From: Glandiceps talaboti
Lineage: Eukaryota; Hemichordata; Enteropneusta; Spengelidae
Length of the DNA stretch: 64,000 nt
NCBI RefSeq assembly: GCF_964340395.1
Contig: NC_135570.1
Location: 18,270,821 to 18,334,820, forward strand
Direction of reading: 5' to 3'
This document shows positions 10,795 to 22,707 of the stretch, piece after piece (the stretch's first letter is position 1; each line of letters opens with the position of its first letter). Made by a program: the position numbers and the translations under genes. Under the pieces are notes generated by a model, which saw nothing but the letters and a program-made list of their open reading frames with translations, was not told the DNA's origin and searched no databases.

Positions 10795-11600
10795 AGTCAA
10801 GTTAGATAAGCTATTCTCCTCAGACAAGTTAGGCAAGCTGTAGTAAAAACATCGAGCAAGCTCTCCTCAGTCAAGTTAGGCAAGCTGTAGTAAACACATC
10901 GAGCAAGCTCTCGTAAGTCAAGTTAGGCAAGCTGTAGTAAACACATCGAGCAAGCTCTCCTCAGTCAAGTTAGGCAAGCTGTAGTAAACACATCGAGCAA
11001 GCTCTCCTCAGTCAAGTTAGGCAAGTTGTAGTACACACATGAGCAAGCTCTCATCAGTTAAATTAGGCATGTTGTAATAATAATAAATAAATAATAATAA
11101 TTTATTTATAAAGCGTCAGTATCCACAAAAAAAATGTGATCAAAGACGCTGTAAGCAATTCATACAATACAAATATCACTTAAAAAACAGTTTTAAAAAG
11201 TCAACTATGTGTGTACTACACTCACCTAACTCAACTGATAAAAGCTTAATACTTAAACACATCGAACGAGCTCTCATCAGTTGAGGTAGGCAAGCTATAG
11301 TAAACACATCAAACAAGCTATCAACAGTTGAAGTAGGCAAGCTATAGTAAACACATCAAACAAGCTATCAACAGTTGAATTAAGTAGGCAGGCTATAGTA
11401 AATACAATTAGCAAGCTTTTATCAGTCAAGTTAGACAAGCTGTAGTCACATCGAGCACTAGCAAGCAATCATCAGTCAAGTTAGGCAACTATAGTAAACA
11501 CATTTATAGCAAGCTCTTAACAGTTGAGTTAGGCAAGCTGTAGTAAACAAATTTAGCAAGCTTTTATCAGTTGAGTTAGGTGAGTGTAGTACACACATAG
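10795..11600. repeat. 47-bp tandem repeat in intron
   Basis: Unit like AAGTTAGGCAAGCTGTAGTA followed by AACACATCGAGCAAGCTCTC and about 7 more bases, roughly 14 copies. Copies are close to identical at 10840-11030 and decay to the right. The array is interrupted at about 11077-11250 by a retroposon end and extends to about 1.1 kb of intron. Confidence 0.85.
11075..11195 (-). mobile_element. short retroposon 3' end (ATT tail)
   Basis: On the minus strand the segment reads to GACGCTTTATAAATAAATTA and then (TTA)n, a LINE or SINE 3' end. It sits inside the 47-bp array, so it inserted after amplification. Confidence 0.6.
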
Positions 11601-11912
11601 TTGACTTCAGCGAAATAAGGATCCCATGGAAGTTGTTTTTTCAAAAAGGTAGGCATTGTTAAGTACATGCATTACTCTCACAATCAGTATTGTAACATGA
11701 ACTACAAAATCCTATCATATAATCATCAGATTTGACCACTTTCCTGTTCCAATCTTATGACATGGTACATGGTAAGAAGTTTGTTGTGCACAAAGGGAAT
11801 GAAGTACTCAGTAAAAAAAATGAGATCTTGATATAATTTGGTGATCCTAGTGTGTTATTATAGTAACCTGTAGATGTTTCAAGTAATTTATGTGTGTATG
11901 TCTTTGAAACAG

Positions 11913-12002
11913 GGGTATGGGACTTGTTATTGGAGTAGAGATAATGGCAGACAGACATACACGAAAACCAGCAACAGAACTAGCTGAGAAAATTGTATAC
12001 AA
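11913..12002 (+). CDS. ETNPPL: ETNPPL/PHYKPL-type phospho-lyase, penultimate exon
   Basis: 90-bp exon; acceptor TGTCTTTGAAACAG, donor AA|GTGAGT. It starts with the third base of an Arg codon and codes GMGLVIGVEIMADRHTRKPA, then TELAEKIVY and two bases of Lys. The RG-GL-GVE motif is a conserved strand of the small domain in this enzyme family, and RKPAT is typical of the AGXT2L branch. Phase 2 at the end is completed by the A that opens the exon at 42885, giving VYKMKEDHILIS without a gap, as in vertebrate ETNPPL. Confidence 0.88.
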
Positions 12003-12048
12003 GTGAGTATGTATATGCATTGTGTGTATGTATGTGTGTCTGTGTGAT

Positions 12049-12127
12049 GGGGGGGGGGGGGGGGGGGGGGGGCATGTGTTTACGTTGTGTGGTGTATATG
12101 TCTAGATGGATGTGGGGGGGGGGGGGG
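12049..12127 (+). repeat. G-tracts just after a 5' splice site
   Basis: G runs of 24 (12049-12072) and 15 (12113-12127) within a TG/GTAT-rich stretch that starts 47 bp after the donor at 12003. The pair continues to about 12290 with GTATGT repeats. Long G runs can form quadruplexes in the intron RNA. Run length may also be a sequencing artefact. Confidence 0.85.
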
Positions 12128-12604
12128 TATGTGTATACTATGTTGTGTGGTGTGGTGTCTGTGGATTGGTAGGTGTGGATGGGTGTATCAGGGGAGTATG
12201 TGTGTACATGCATGTATATATTGTGTTGTGTGTATGTCTGTGTGGTTGGGTTGGTGTGGATGGGTGTATATGTATGTATGTATGTGTGTTTGTTTGAGCA
12301 TAGATGTACATGTAGCATAATGTCTATGGTCCTTTACAAAGCCGTTATTTCCTAAAAATTTATTCCAGTTCATATTTACCATATCAACGATACCACACTT
12401 TCCCAGACATACTCATGTTGTAGTTTATGCAGATGTTCATGATAATAATAATCAAATGCTGTGATTTATGCTGGAGGAGTATATGTTACCCCTGTGCTTT
12501 TGCCCTCTGGCCCCAGGCCCTTTGCCCCCTTGCCTGCAGCCCCCTGAGTCATAGTATTGGTTTTCAAAGTAAAATTAGGGGCCAGTCAGTTTCCCCAGCA
12601 GGGT

Positions 12605-12622
12605 GGGGGGGGGGGGGGGGGG
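12605..12622. repeat. G18 homopolymer
   Basis: Uninterrupted G run. The neighbouring 12300-12957 holds no recognised gene. Confidence 0.85.
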
Positions 12623-12957
12623 TATGTGGATTCTTCTATCGGGCCGACAAAATGTCACTAACCCCTTATCTGTAAAACCAGGCTGACTTAATTCTAAAAC
12701 ATGATAATGACCCCTCCCTCCATATATAATATTCACATGCAGGTATTTTTTGATCATGACTCAGTCTGGACTGCTCGCAAATACTTTATAAGATCCCAGG
12801 TTAGTTATAATTATTGACTACACAGGGTAAATATATTCCAAAAGGAGTTTCTTGAATAGCATATTGAAAGTGAAGGGTAGGGGGAAAGCTTGAGAAGGGA
12901 ATATGTCCATCTCTTATGGGGGTGGGTCTCCCCCTAGAAGCCCTGGGTTTTTTTTTT

Positions 12958-13016
12958 AGCACAACTGAACTGATAAGGTTCAGTAGAGCTATAGGCATGC
13001 CAAAGTGTCTGTCTGG

Positions 13017-13049
<33 letters not shown>

Positions 13050-13930
13050 CAACTTAAAGTCAAAAACGTACTGCAGGACCGATTGCTTTGATATTTGCTG
13101 GTCATGTTACTTCTGGTTTCTAGTTGGGAAATTGTTTGAAAATGTGGGTTTTGGGTAAAAAAATGTGATTTTTGGTCAAAAACCGTAAACTCCAAAACTA
13201 CTGGGCAGACTAATGTGAAATTTAGTGGGAACATTCTCAGGGGCGAGTAAATTAAGACTTGTTCATGACATGATGATTCCCTCTGCAATATGCAAATTAG
13301 GGCTAAAAATGTGTCTTTTCAGTCGAAAACCAATAATTCCAAAACTGCTTAGCAGATTGGGCTGAAATTTAACAGGGATGCATCTGTGGGTGTATAGATG
13401 AAGAAATATTAAGCACATATTGATCTCATAAGCAATATGCAAATTAGGTGTAAAAATGTGAATTTGGTCAAAAATTTATATCTCAAAAATTACTTGGTCA
13501 ATGAGACAGAAACTTGGTGAGATGTTTCTAGAAGTGTTATTCGGGAGATTTTCAAAATATTTTAATACAATTGGCCCGAGCAACAATGACCACACCCTTA
13601 GCAACAACCAAATGGCAGTATATTTTGGTCAAGTATCAATATCATCTGATAGGCAAGTGAGTAAACTTTCAAAAAATGTATGCAAATATCCCTAGCAACC
13701 ATGACCACACCCATAGCAACAGCCAAATGATCATGTATATTGCTAAGATAAAGTCAGGAAGCAAGTGAACAAGTGAACAAAAACATTTAATGATGTATAC
13801 AAATATATCTAGCAACATGACCATGCCCATAGCAACAGCCAAATGAACACCTATTGTTGGCATGGACTAGCATATGGATAAAAATTGTAAAAACTGTACA
13901 GTTGTGCTACAATGCCATTGGTGGTATCTT
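12958..13930 (+). mobile_element. Helentron-like (HINE) element, family A, copy 1
   Basis: Starts after a T run with AGCACAACTGAACTG, which folds back on TTCAGTAGAGCT to give a 5' hairpin. A (TG)n tract at 13018-13046 follows, then the conserved AACAACTTAAAGTCAAAAAC block and about two copies of the ~113-bp unit (ATGACCACACCCATAGCAAC...). It ends with CAGTTGTGCT (13899-13908), the inverted copy of the 5' end, and a short GCC/GGT hairpin before T-rich DNA. No target duplication is evident. This layout is that of non-autonomous Helentrons (DINE/HINE, pearl). Confidence 0.7.
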
Positions 13931-14278
13931 TTCCCTGAAAAGTCAATTTTGAGACTATTCAGACATTTTCAGATGATAATTTCCAAGCTCTACAAGATAG
14001 CACCCCCCCCCCCCATATCATGCGCTATTATATGCACGTCATTTTCTTTTATGATATATGCAAATTTGACCAAATGGCAGCCATATAGTTAAAAATCAAT
14101 ATTTGCTGCATAACTCAACAACTGTAATACACTGACACTCCATTCAAGCATCTACTTCCATATTATCAGGTGCAAGCTATCTTTTTAGACTTTGACCTTG
14201 ACCTTCAGGGCCAAGTATCAAAATCAAGCCAATTCCTGCCTGTCACAGACACATTGTAGTGTTTACATATTGCTAATT

Positions 14279-14470
14279 AGTCCCCGCTGGACGTGTGCGT
14301 GCATGTGTGCATTCGGAAATGATTGGCTCGGTTTCTTTCAAACTTGTTACAAGGACAACACAATATGGTATACATAGTCAATTTATTTTGTGATACAATC
14401 CAATATGGCTGCCAGACGGCCATTTTGTTACGATTTTGTCATGTCCAAAGCCATTACACATTACATTACA
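14279..14470 (+). mobile_element. HINE-like element, family B, 5' fragment
   Basis: Begins AGTCCCCGCTGGACGTG and continues with the family's CAAACTTGTTACAAGG and CAATATGGCTGCCAGACGGC blocks, then stops. Only the first ~190 bp are present and they are divergent, so it is an old copy. Confidence 0.65.
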
Positions 14471-15000
14471 CGATTTGGCCACCAGGCGGCCAATTTTTCA
14501 GCTTCGCTGTCAGTGAAAGCTGACAGTACAGCTTCAGGTATAGGTTGATTCTCCATCATCAAGCATCTGTTCGTCAACTTTTTTAGCTCCGCTGTCAGCG
14601 AAAGCTGAAAGCGTAGCTTTAGGTATAGGTGGGTATTGAGGTATAGAGAGTAGAGTGAATCATAGGTGTCCGTCAAACTTTTATATTTTTACTATCTACT
14701 CCATAAGTGACAGTCGGAATTCTTCGATATTTGGTGTGCATGTTCCCTGGGGGGAGGCTATTCAGATTTGTTCATGCCAAGTTGATCTGTGCCATTTTCA
14801 ATTTTTTATGATTTTTTTTCATAAAATGTCATTGTCATCAACTCCTTGAAAACCTCTTATTAGATTGCTTTGATATCTGGCGTGTTGATGCGCAGGGGGT
14901 AGCTTACTCAGATTTGTTAATTTCAAGTCAGCACATCCTCATTTTTATTTTTTATGATTTTTTTTTTGTAATTTGAAAAAAAAATGAATATGTTAATGAG

Positions 15001-15718
15001 CATAATGACCGACGCCATATTGGAAATCAGTCGACGAGACTTTAAGTAAACTGCCACTTTTCAAAAGACACTATTGATGTCAAACAAGCAATGTAATATG
15101 TGCTATAGTCATAATTCTACGCATTGGGCGCCCAAATGACAAGCGTTAGTTCGAAACAGGGTTGTAAACTTCAAATCCAATTCTGCACCCTTCTACATTA
15201 TCAGCCAATCCGCAACATCCTCATTTGCATACTCTATCCTGATTCGACCAGAAGCTGAAGGTGACCTCATTCGACCGAGCGATTTTCCACAGCAAGTATC
15301 TTGAGTATCAACACAGGACGTTCTTAGTACTCACTAAAATCACACTTCAGACCCACTATAAAAGTGTGATGTTTTCAGATAACATGTAACTTGTGGTTAA
15401 TTCTATATTGTCGTGCAATTTGGAATGACAGTGAACCAGAATTCAGACAACTTGCGTAAGGAAGGGCATGCCAGGCATGCGGCCGCGGTTGAAGTTTAAA
15501 TATGGCCGACAGTTCACATGTAAAGTTAAACGACATGAACGTGTCTTGCCTTTCCAAAATGCAAATATTTGGCAAGTAAAAATAATTAAAATAATTACAA
15601 CTTTAATTTGGCTTCAGACTTTGCATTAGGTTTTGCGTATCTTTCCCCGTTTTACATGTAAATCCGAAAAGGTTCTCTCTCATCATGTCATCAGTGTCAG
15701 TGATCATACCGCGCCGGG
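15001..15718. other. no recognised gene
   Basis: Lies within the family C span. Short ORFs only; none resembles a protein family. It may be interior sequence of the element. Confidence 0.4.
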
Positions 15719-15827
15719 TAGTCCTCGGGTGCACGAGTCTGTATTACTGACTTGACTCTAAACACCGGAGGGGGAGGGACAATTGTCAGAATCGAGTCCC
15801 GAATTCCTCCATATGCAAGCAGGACTA
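15719..15827. mobile_element. TAGTCCT MITE, intact empty-site copy
   Basis: 109-bp foldback element with termini TAGTCCTCGGGTGCACGAG and CATATGCAAGCAGGACTA. The flanking 9-mers CGCGCCGGG and CGTGCGGGG agree at 7 of 9, a decayed 9-bp target duplication. It is the same family as 45315-45532 but lacks the insertion seen there. A 9-bp duplication suggests a MuDR-like source. Confidence 0.7.
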
Positions 15828-16016
15828 CGTGCGGGGCTGCTTTGAGTACGAGCGAAGTGAGGCATGTTGAGGTACTTTGTTGAGAATTATAAATATTGCG
15901 AAATGTCAAGTACAAGGTTTAAATACAATGGAATGATGAAAAAAATGGCAGAGTCTGCTGACAGGGCGCCGGTCACAAAAAACACTGTGAATTAAAATAT
16001 CAGACGATGTACATGT

Positions 16017-16560
16017 ATGTATTAATCGCCGACAATCCACCCGTATGCACGAGGGACTAACCCGGAAGCAAGTCGTTGTCAGCCATACGTTACAGTGGTA
16101 ACATCGTCCGAGAAATCGCTGCGTTCAGAGTGTCACTGTCATTATTCACAGAATTGTTGTTTTCGAGTGAAAACCCGTCTTGAATTGTATAACTCTAACA
16201 AATGAAGACATGTCAAGTTATACTTTGAAAGTTGTATCGCTAGTTTGAGACGATTTTCTCACGTACTATAGTACTATCGAGGCTTACTTGGAAGTAGTAG
16301 GACCTTCCAGTTCATCGGGAAGTTTAGCCAGTCCGATAATTCTTTCTGGTTTAGTTTACAACACTTTTGATCACGCAGATTTTGTTGTTGTGATGAAAAG
16401 AAATTAAAAAAAGATCATTTCAACCATTTCGTTGTGTTTTCTTTGTGAAAGGTAACCGAACATGAACGAGTGTTACCACTGTAACGTATGGCTGAGAATG
16501 ACTCTCTTCCGGGTACTTGAGATTGTCGCCGTACGGAAACTAAGATGGCGATTAATACAT
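16017..16560. mobile_element. foldback element, ~90-bp arms
   Basis: Left arm 16017-16105 (ATGTATTAATCGCC ... GCCATACGTTACAGTGGTAA) is matched in reverse at 16467-16560 (TTACCACTGTAACGTATGGC ... GGCGATTAATACAT). Arms share most bases with small indels. No target duplication was found. Confidence 0.7.
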
Positions 16561-17028
16561 TTCTTCCCTATATATATCTACCACAACTAGAACAAGTTGA
16601 ATGTTGTTGACTTTGTAAATTTGTTAGAAAATTGAAATTCAAATTGCCTCAAAATTATTTTAGATCCCTAGTTTATTTCATTCTTCATTAAAATTTTCCA
16701 GGGTTACAGCTGTAAGACACTGGAATTACTTATAGCCAACCTCAAAATCCTCTTTTTTTCTTTTTCTTGTGTGCATTTCCCAGTCATTTTTTTCTGAGAT
16801 TTTGTGCAATTTTTCATAACAGTAGATTTTTGTTATAAAATGGTGACTATGGTATAAAAGTACAATACATTACCAACTTCTGTGTAAAATGTGTTTTATA
16901 GTGAGACATCATATGAAACCACTAACCACTTTATTGCATCGCTAAAACAAAACTGCATAGTGACTCGAAGAGCTGAAGACCTGAACCACTTCTACATGTC
17001 ACCAAAATAAAAAATTAAATTAAAAAAA

Positions 17029-17290
17029 AAAACAGCGGAGCTATTCTGACCGATAGGTCGCTTGTTTATTTTCATCTTCTCCGAAGAAAGCGACAGTCAG
17101 AATACTTTGGTATTTGGTCTGCAAGTTGCTTGGGGGAAGGCTATTCAGATTTGTTCATGCCAAGTTCATCTGTGCCATTTTCAATTTTTTCTGATTTTTT
17201 TTCAAAAAATGATATTTTCATCATCTCCTCAAATACTACTCGTCAGATTGCTTTGATATCTAGTGTGTAAAAGACTTCGAAATACAGTTG
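17029..17290 (+). repeat. family C internal block, second copy
   Basis: GCGACAGTCAGAATACTTTG through GGGAAGGCTATTCAGATTTG and ATCTGTGCCATTTTCAATTT repeats 14711-14830. It follows directly on the 3' end of the family C span. Confidence 0.6.
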
Positions 17291-17364
17291 CAGAGTTCAG
17301 CTTTATGATTTCAAAATGATTTCTCTGTCCCTAAAGTTAGCTAATATCTCATAGTCAACACAAT

Positions 17365-17820
17365 ATCAAGTATGCAGCTGTAACACACTGGAATTCACTC
17401 CCAGACTATATAAAAAACATAACCTGCAGACATTCATTCAAACATGCCTTAAAAGCTTACTTAATTCAATAAGTTTGTGTGTGTGTGTGTGTGTCTGTGT
17501 GTGTTTATCTTGCTGTTGTTGATTTTGTTGTTGTTGTTGTTGTTGTTGTTGTTGCAAAAACAATATTTTGGCAATTAATTTTATCACATTTTTTTTTTTT
17601 TTCCGCTACCCGAGTTTCACCCAGTATTTTCGACTTAACTCATTCTGTAAGGGTTCTGTAGAACTATTTCTACAACCCCCACCAGGTCCATAGTATTACT
17701 GATGTATTTGATTGAATATTCTTTGACTTGATTTAATTTATATATTTTGTTAATTTATTTGTTATGTATAGTTTTTTTTTTAATTTCCTGGTGAAGTCAA
17801 TAAATATCAAATATCAAATA
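17365..17820 (+). mobile_element. LINE 3' remnant
   Basis: 17372-17473 codes AVTHWNSLPDYIKNI, then SFKHALKAYLIQ and a stop, the C-terminal WNSLP...FK..L signature of CR1/Jockey ORF2. The UTR holds (TG)n and (TTG)n tracts (17476-17553) and ends in AATAAATATCAAATATCAAA at about 17800-17820. Everything upstream in the LINE is missing. Confidence 0.7.
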
Positions 17821-17916
17821 TTTTCCTAAGAAAAACGGCAATCTAAGCAATAATACGTGCCCCTGTGATTGCGACCATTGCCATTGAGTGTATTGCTTCA
17901 ACCATCTCTATAATAC

Positions 17917-19706
17917 TAGGCAGGTCAGACGCACTGAAAAATTTTCTGCCACTGTGTGTTCACAGCATAAACCCTGACATTGACAAGACAATATCTCTGC
18001 TTTGAAAAGTCGGATTTTTATGAATAAAACATCTTTTTGTTCACATTTAAAAGGTCAATATTTCTGTTAAAATAATTTTTAGTAAATTTTGGAAGCAATC
18101 CGAAAAAAATACCTTAAAAACGACATTTATTCAACTGCTCACGGCGGTAAAAATCGGCCGTTTTCACTACCTCAGTTCATTTTCGAAGTGCTTCAAGTTC
18201 GCAGTCAATTTGCTACCAGAAGCCCGGGGAATTTCAGGTAAACGATACTTTCATGTTAAAATTTGGTGTTTTTTCTATCAAATCATGTATTTTTAGGGAT
18301 TTTTAATGAGCGAGTCCTCTGCACTAACGATTTTAGTTTTACTAGTGAACCATCAGTTCGGAACGACATGCGAGTGGAGTTTGAGTGTGAATAGGACGCC
18401 ATTGTTCATGTACCAGGTCGCAGTGACCGTCACATACCACTAGTTCTAAGTGGCCTGAAAGTTGGTTAAAGTGATCAATATTGACTTTTTTCATAATAAA
18501 ATGATCAGGAAGAAGTGTTGTGTAATGTTTAAGTACAAAATTAAAAAAAATATTGTGATATTTAATGATTTTCGCTACTTGTGTGGTTAGGCCTGGATAC
18601 TTGTCACACGTATATTAGAACAGTACACTAGCATAGATCACTGTTGTAACGTTGTTGAGAGTTTACAAATCCGTATGCAGACTTCATTTTTTTTTCATTT
18701 TCTTGTAATTATTGTCAACTTATAATTGTTTTGAAAGTATTGGTTCAAATGTTTACATGCTGTAGAGAATGATTGTGCATTTTAATGTTGATTCAAAGTT
18801 ACTTCAAACAAGTGTTTATCATGACTGGATGATAGTACTATACTACATTACCAGGTCCAAAGATGCCACACTTACACAGTATTTCCTCTTGCTTTTTTTC
18901 AGAGAAAAACTGAACTGAAACGTTCATTAGTGGTTGTCATGGTGAAGACATCACTGTCTAGTTTGTCTTTTGTAACAGGATCATATCAGAAATATGCAAT
19001 TTTGGAAAAATCAAAAATGTTTTTTTTTTGTTTTTTTTTTGGTGTAGGGACAATTTAAAATTCAAAGATAACTTGACTAATTATAATAAATACAGTTTAT
19101 TTTATTCTCTTTCATATTTTACGTGTGCATTTGCATAATTTGGCCACCTCATTTGCATATTTGTGGAATCTCATATTTGTAGCCCTATTACAATTTTTTT
19201 GAATGGTGACATTGGATTCAGCACCATTGAAACATACAAATTCCAAATTTCATATTGATAGCATGAATAGAAAGAGATCTACAAGAAATATGCATACGTA
19301 ATTAGGGGGACTTAGTTTTTTTCAGGAAAACAGTTTTCTGCCGCACCTGGTTTTTAGACAAAGTTGTGATTTCAGTGTACGTTTATTCACATATATGATA
19401 TATACTTGCAATAATGCCACTTTGCCTAAGTTTACAAATACTTTTTCTGTATGTAAAACAAATTAAATGCTCTTAAGATGTCATTTTCTTGTTGAAACTA
19501 TGGTTTAAAAATGAAGGAAACTCAAATTTTCAAAATGGTGGCAGAAAAAAATCGGAAAATTTAATACTTTAAAAATCTGTATCTTCAACAGTTCTTGTCC
19601 GAATTTAATCATTCAAGTATCATTTTCTTTCTTTCACCGAGATCTATCTAAGTATGGCAGATTTAATGAGCAATATGTGCATTGAAAAAAGTGCCTGACC
19701 TGCCTA
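17917..19706. mobile_element. 1.8-kb TIR element with 7-bp target duplication
   Basis: The left end TAGGCAGGTCAGACGCACT and the right end AGTGCCTGACCTGCCTA are inverted repeats of about 19 bp. ATAATAC flanks both sides exactly (17910-17916 and 19707-19713). The 1790-bp interior is AT-rich, with no long ORF, so it is non-autonomous. A 6-7 bp duplication would suit a Dada- or IS3EU-type transposase. That is inference from length only. Confidence 0.75.
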
Positions 19707-19713
19707 ATAATAC

Positions 19714-20440
19714 ACCCGTGCATCAATGAAAGGAGTTCTTGATGAAACAAGCACAAATGCCTTCAACTCGGTGAGTAAGAATTAATGTATTTTCGTAGTA
19801 AATTGAGCATACTTAGATAGTTGAATATTAATTTGAGTCCTTGTTGTGATGTTGACATTTGCATTTTGTTTGACCACATCTTTCATAATGTACTTGTTGA
19901 ACATTAGAACAAATCGAGACTTTCCGTCATAAACGTGTCTTAATAAGTTGTAAGGTGGAAGCATATGATTATGTTGTACAAATTAATTTGTTTGATATGC
20001 TCCAATTGCTGTATGAGCTCAGTCAATATTTGACACAAATTTTCATCAACATTAGTGTATTGTTTGAATTTTACATTCATTCACGCGAGTACGGGGATTG
20101 ATATACTTGTCTCGACGTCAATTTTGACAGGGCACTCATAATTGATCATAAATTGCAAAGCTGTGTGACAAATTTATTGCATAAATGTCAGACATATTTA
20201 TTTTTCCATGTTCGCCATAAAAAGATTGATTTGGAGGTTGAACAAAATGGTGGTCATCTGATATGGGTTCACACAGGCTTCATTTGATTTTTTAGGTCAA
20301 ATGACTATGTCATCTTCCATTGTAGTACTTAATTTCTTAATTTTGAGTACTAATCGAAGTTTTTGTATCGTAAGAATTTTACAATAGCGTGAGTGCACTG
20401 GCCTAATATTGTCTCAACGTAAATATTGACAGGGCACATG
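19714..20440. other. non-coding, partial local duplication
   Basis: No gene. 20108-20150 (GTCTCGACGTCAATTTTGAC, then AGGGCAC) recurs at 20410-20438 with few changes, and GGAGGTTGAACAAAATGGTG at 20236 recurs at 21769, beyond the next element. The region is an old tandem duplication into which that element inserted. Confidence 0.6.
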
Positions 20441-21755
20441 TATGTAAGGGTACCTAAAGTGGCAAAGTGGGACTCCAACTTTGTGCCAAACAGGCAAAGT
20501 AGGACCGGAAGTGGGGTCGGTCCAACTTCACGATTTTCAGCAAAGTTGGACCGGAAGTAGGGTCAGTCCAACTTCACGATTTTCGGCAAAGTTAGACCGG
20601 TGCAACTTTACTAAACTGCAGTTAAGGCACCGATCATAAGAAGAGCATGCCATCGGGCGTTCATTGATAAAATTACCCTGTGCCGAGTTTAACTCGCAAC
20701 AGTGCCAACTCGCCCAACTGAACTAACGCTCGTGAATGTTTTGTTATACGCACGAGTTATGACGTCAACACATGAGGTGCAGTTGAACGCCCACCAATTG
20801 TTCACGCATAATGGTACATTTTGGCACGGTCACTATCTTATAGTGACCATGATTTTGGCAATTTTAATTGCCCGTATTCTCAATTTGAGGTTTATCAATC
20901 ACTTCACGTTGTTTTTTATTGCCTATTTGTTCACAATTATGCCAAATTCAACGGCAATTGCGATTTGTGGTGCGACTTAGAATTGTTGAGACTTGGATCC
21001 GGGCAAGTTGGTATCGTACGAGTTACTATTGTTGTGAGGTGTCTCTAAATCAATGACCGGTGCCCCAAGCCAATTTTAAAGCTGTTGGAATGCGAGTGCG
21101 TTCACATTTTGTATGTATGAAACAATCTGTGTCGACTTTAGTCATCGATAAAGTGTATGAGGTGGTGCCAACTGACGATCCTTGTTGTCTACTGATAATG
21201 GGACGTTGAAAATGCATATGGTGGGTTTTGAACAAAAACCGACGTCGTATAACTATAAGAGGCCGGGTTCGTGACGATAGTTATCCTCTGCTAACCACCC
21301 TGCCCTGTACCACTTAAAATGTATTTAACATCTTATTACTAATTGTTCACGTTTTTTTCGAAATACTGCATGGTGTTTATTCGGATGAGATGTTTGGATC
21401 AACATCTACACAAAAGCAACAAAGTTGAAAGGTTGTAACACATTCGGTAATGACGGAATAAGTATAAAAAAGATGTGTCAATCCCAACTTTTCTCCCCGT
21501 GTAAATTCCCCGAGCCGGTTACGTTGAATCGAAAGATGCCTGTTGATGTCGGCATCTCTTGATCAGTTAGGTGCGGAATTGTGTCTTTTCTCAAGGGTGG
21601 TTTCTAAACTCCATGTATTACCTATGGCAGCTAAACTAGCTAAAGATGATAAACAAGTTGGACCGACCCCACTTCCGGTCCTACTTTGCCTGTTTGGCAC
21701 AAAGTTGGAGTCCCACTTTATGGTCCCACTTTGCCACTTTAGATACCCTTACATA
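20441..21755. mobile_element. 1.3-kb long-inverted-repeat element
   Basis: The left arm starts TATGTAAGGGTACCTAAAGT and runs through CTCCAACTTTGTGCCAAACA and AGGACCGGAAGTGGGGTCGG. The right arm (21655-21755) is its reverse complement, with one extra 18-bp partial repeat of the AAAGTGGGACC motif. Arms are about 100 bp and near identical apart from that. A short AACTTCACGATTTTC duplication lies at 20525-20590. The interior has no protein resemblance. A target duplication is not clear. Confidence 0.75.
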
Positions 21756-21835
21756 ACAGTGAGCTTTCGGAGGTTGAAACAAAATGGCGGTAGTCAGAAT
21801 GGTTAATGTCCTTTCATGTCCATACACACTGTGTT

Positions 21836-22690
21836 TGTCCCGCCGGATGAAGTCCGGAACGACGACTTATGGATTGGGTTCCGTCCATCCATGCATGCGT
21901 GTGTGTGTGCGTCCGTCCATCCGTCCATCCAGAGCCATTTCTTGGAGATGCCTGGACTGATTTTTTTCAAACTTGGTACAGGGGCAACATACAAGGGCAT
22001 ACATATGCACATCAATTTGTTTTATGATACAATACAATATGGCCGCCTAGCAGCCATTTTGTTTGCGAATTTTCCCTGTCCAAAGCCATAACTCAGACAT
22101 GCTTGAACAGATCTCATTCAAAGTTGACATTAGAACAGTGTTCTATGACATACATGTGCACATCCATTTTCATCATGATATGATCAAATATGGCTGACTG
22201 GCAGCCATTTTGTTAGCTAATTTTCCATGTTCAAAGACATAACACAGACATGCCTGAACAGATCTCATTCAAACTTGGTATTAGGACTGTGTTCTATACC
22301 ATACATGTGCATATCCATTTTCGATATGGCTGCCTGGCAGCGACTTTGTTGGCACAGTATTCATGTCCAAAGCCATAACGAAGACATGCTTGAACAGCCC
22401 CCCCCCCCCCCCCCTACCCGACACATCCTTTATTGTTGAATGGTTTATTCCATCACGTCATCTTGAAGAGTAGGCATGTCCCATGTCCAACGAGGAGATA
22501 CAACATGAGTAGGCATGTTCCATGTCCAACGAGCAGACACAACATAACATATCTAAGTCTGTTTGATTTAGGTTCACAAGTGTTAAAATATTGCGTGATC
22601 AGAGTATTGATATCAAGAAAATGACAACATAAACTGCCAGTTCCTTAAAACCCAATCATAGCGGGGAGTATGTCATTCTCAATGACTTGT
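21836..22690 (+). mobile_element. HINE-like element, family B, copy 2
   Basis: 5' part GTCCCCGCCGGATGAAGTCC, then (TCCG/TCCA)n, then AAACTTGGTACAGGGGCAAC, then three ~151-bp units (CAGACATGCTTGAACAGATC). A C17 run at 22398-22414 interrupts the third unit. It ends with AGCGGGGAGTA and the GTCATTCTCAATGAC hairpin, then TTGTTT. The short frames through it are repeat artefacts. Confidence 0.75.
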
Positions 22691-22707
22691 TTATTTGTCA
22701 TTTGTCT

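Larger units (their letters stand above)
10644..11912 (+). other. intron of the phospho-lyase gene
   Basis: GT-AG intron of 1269 bp. The borders fit by phase: the exon ends in AG and the next begins in G, completing an Arg codon before GMGLVIGVE. It holds a 47-bp tandem repeat and a small retroposon end. Confidence 0.85.
14585..17067 (+). mobile_element. HINE-like element, family C, composite
   Basis: Begins with AGCTCCGCTGTCAGCGAAAG, a hairpin (AGC..CGCT/AGCG..AGCT); an extra copy of this start lies at 14499. It ends with ACAGCGGAGCT at 17032-17042, the exact inverted copy of the start, then GACCGATAGGTC, a 4-bp-stem hairpin, then CTTGTTT. The interior contains the block TTCAGATTTGTTCATGCCAA, which recurs at 17140. 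Two smaller foldback elements lie inside (15719-15827 and 16017-16560). The span may join parts of two copies. Confidence 0.5.

Noticed and set aside
11980-12382. Overlapping 60-112-codon frames on both strands
   Set aside because: They are low-complexity readings of GTAT/TG repeats and G-runs behind a splice donor.
20702-20980. 92-codon hydrophobic frame
   Set aside because: It lies in the interior of an inverted-repeat element, with no family resemblance and no splice or start support.
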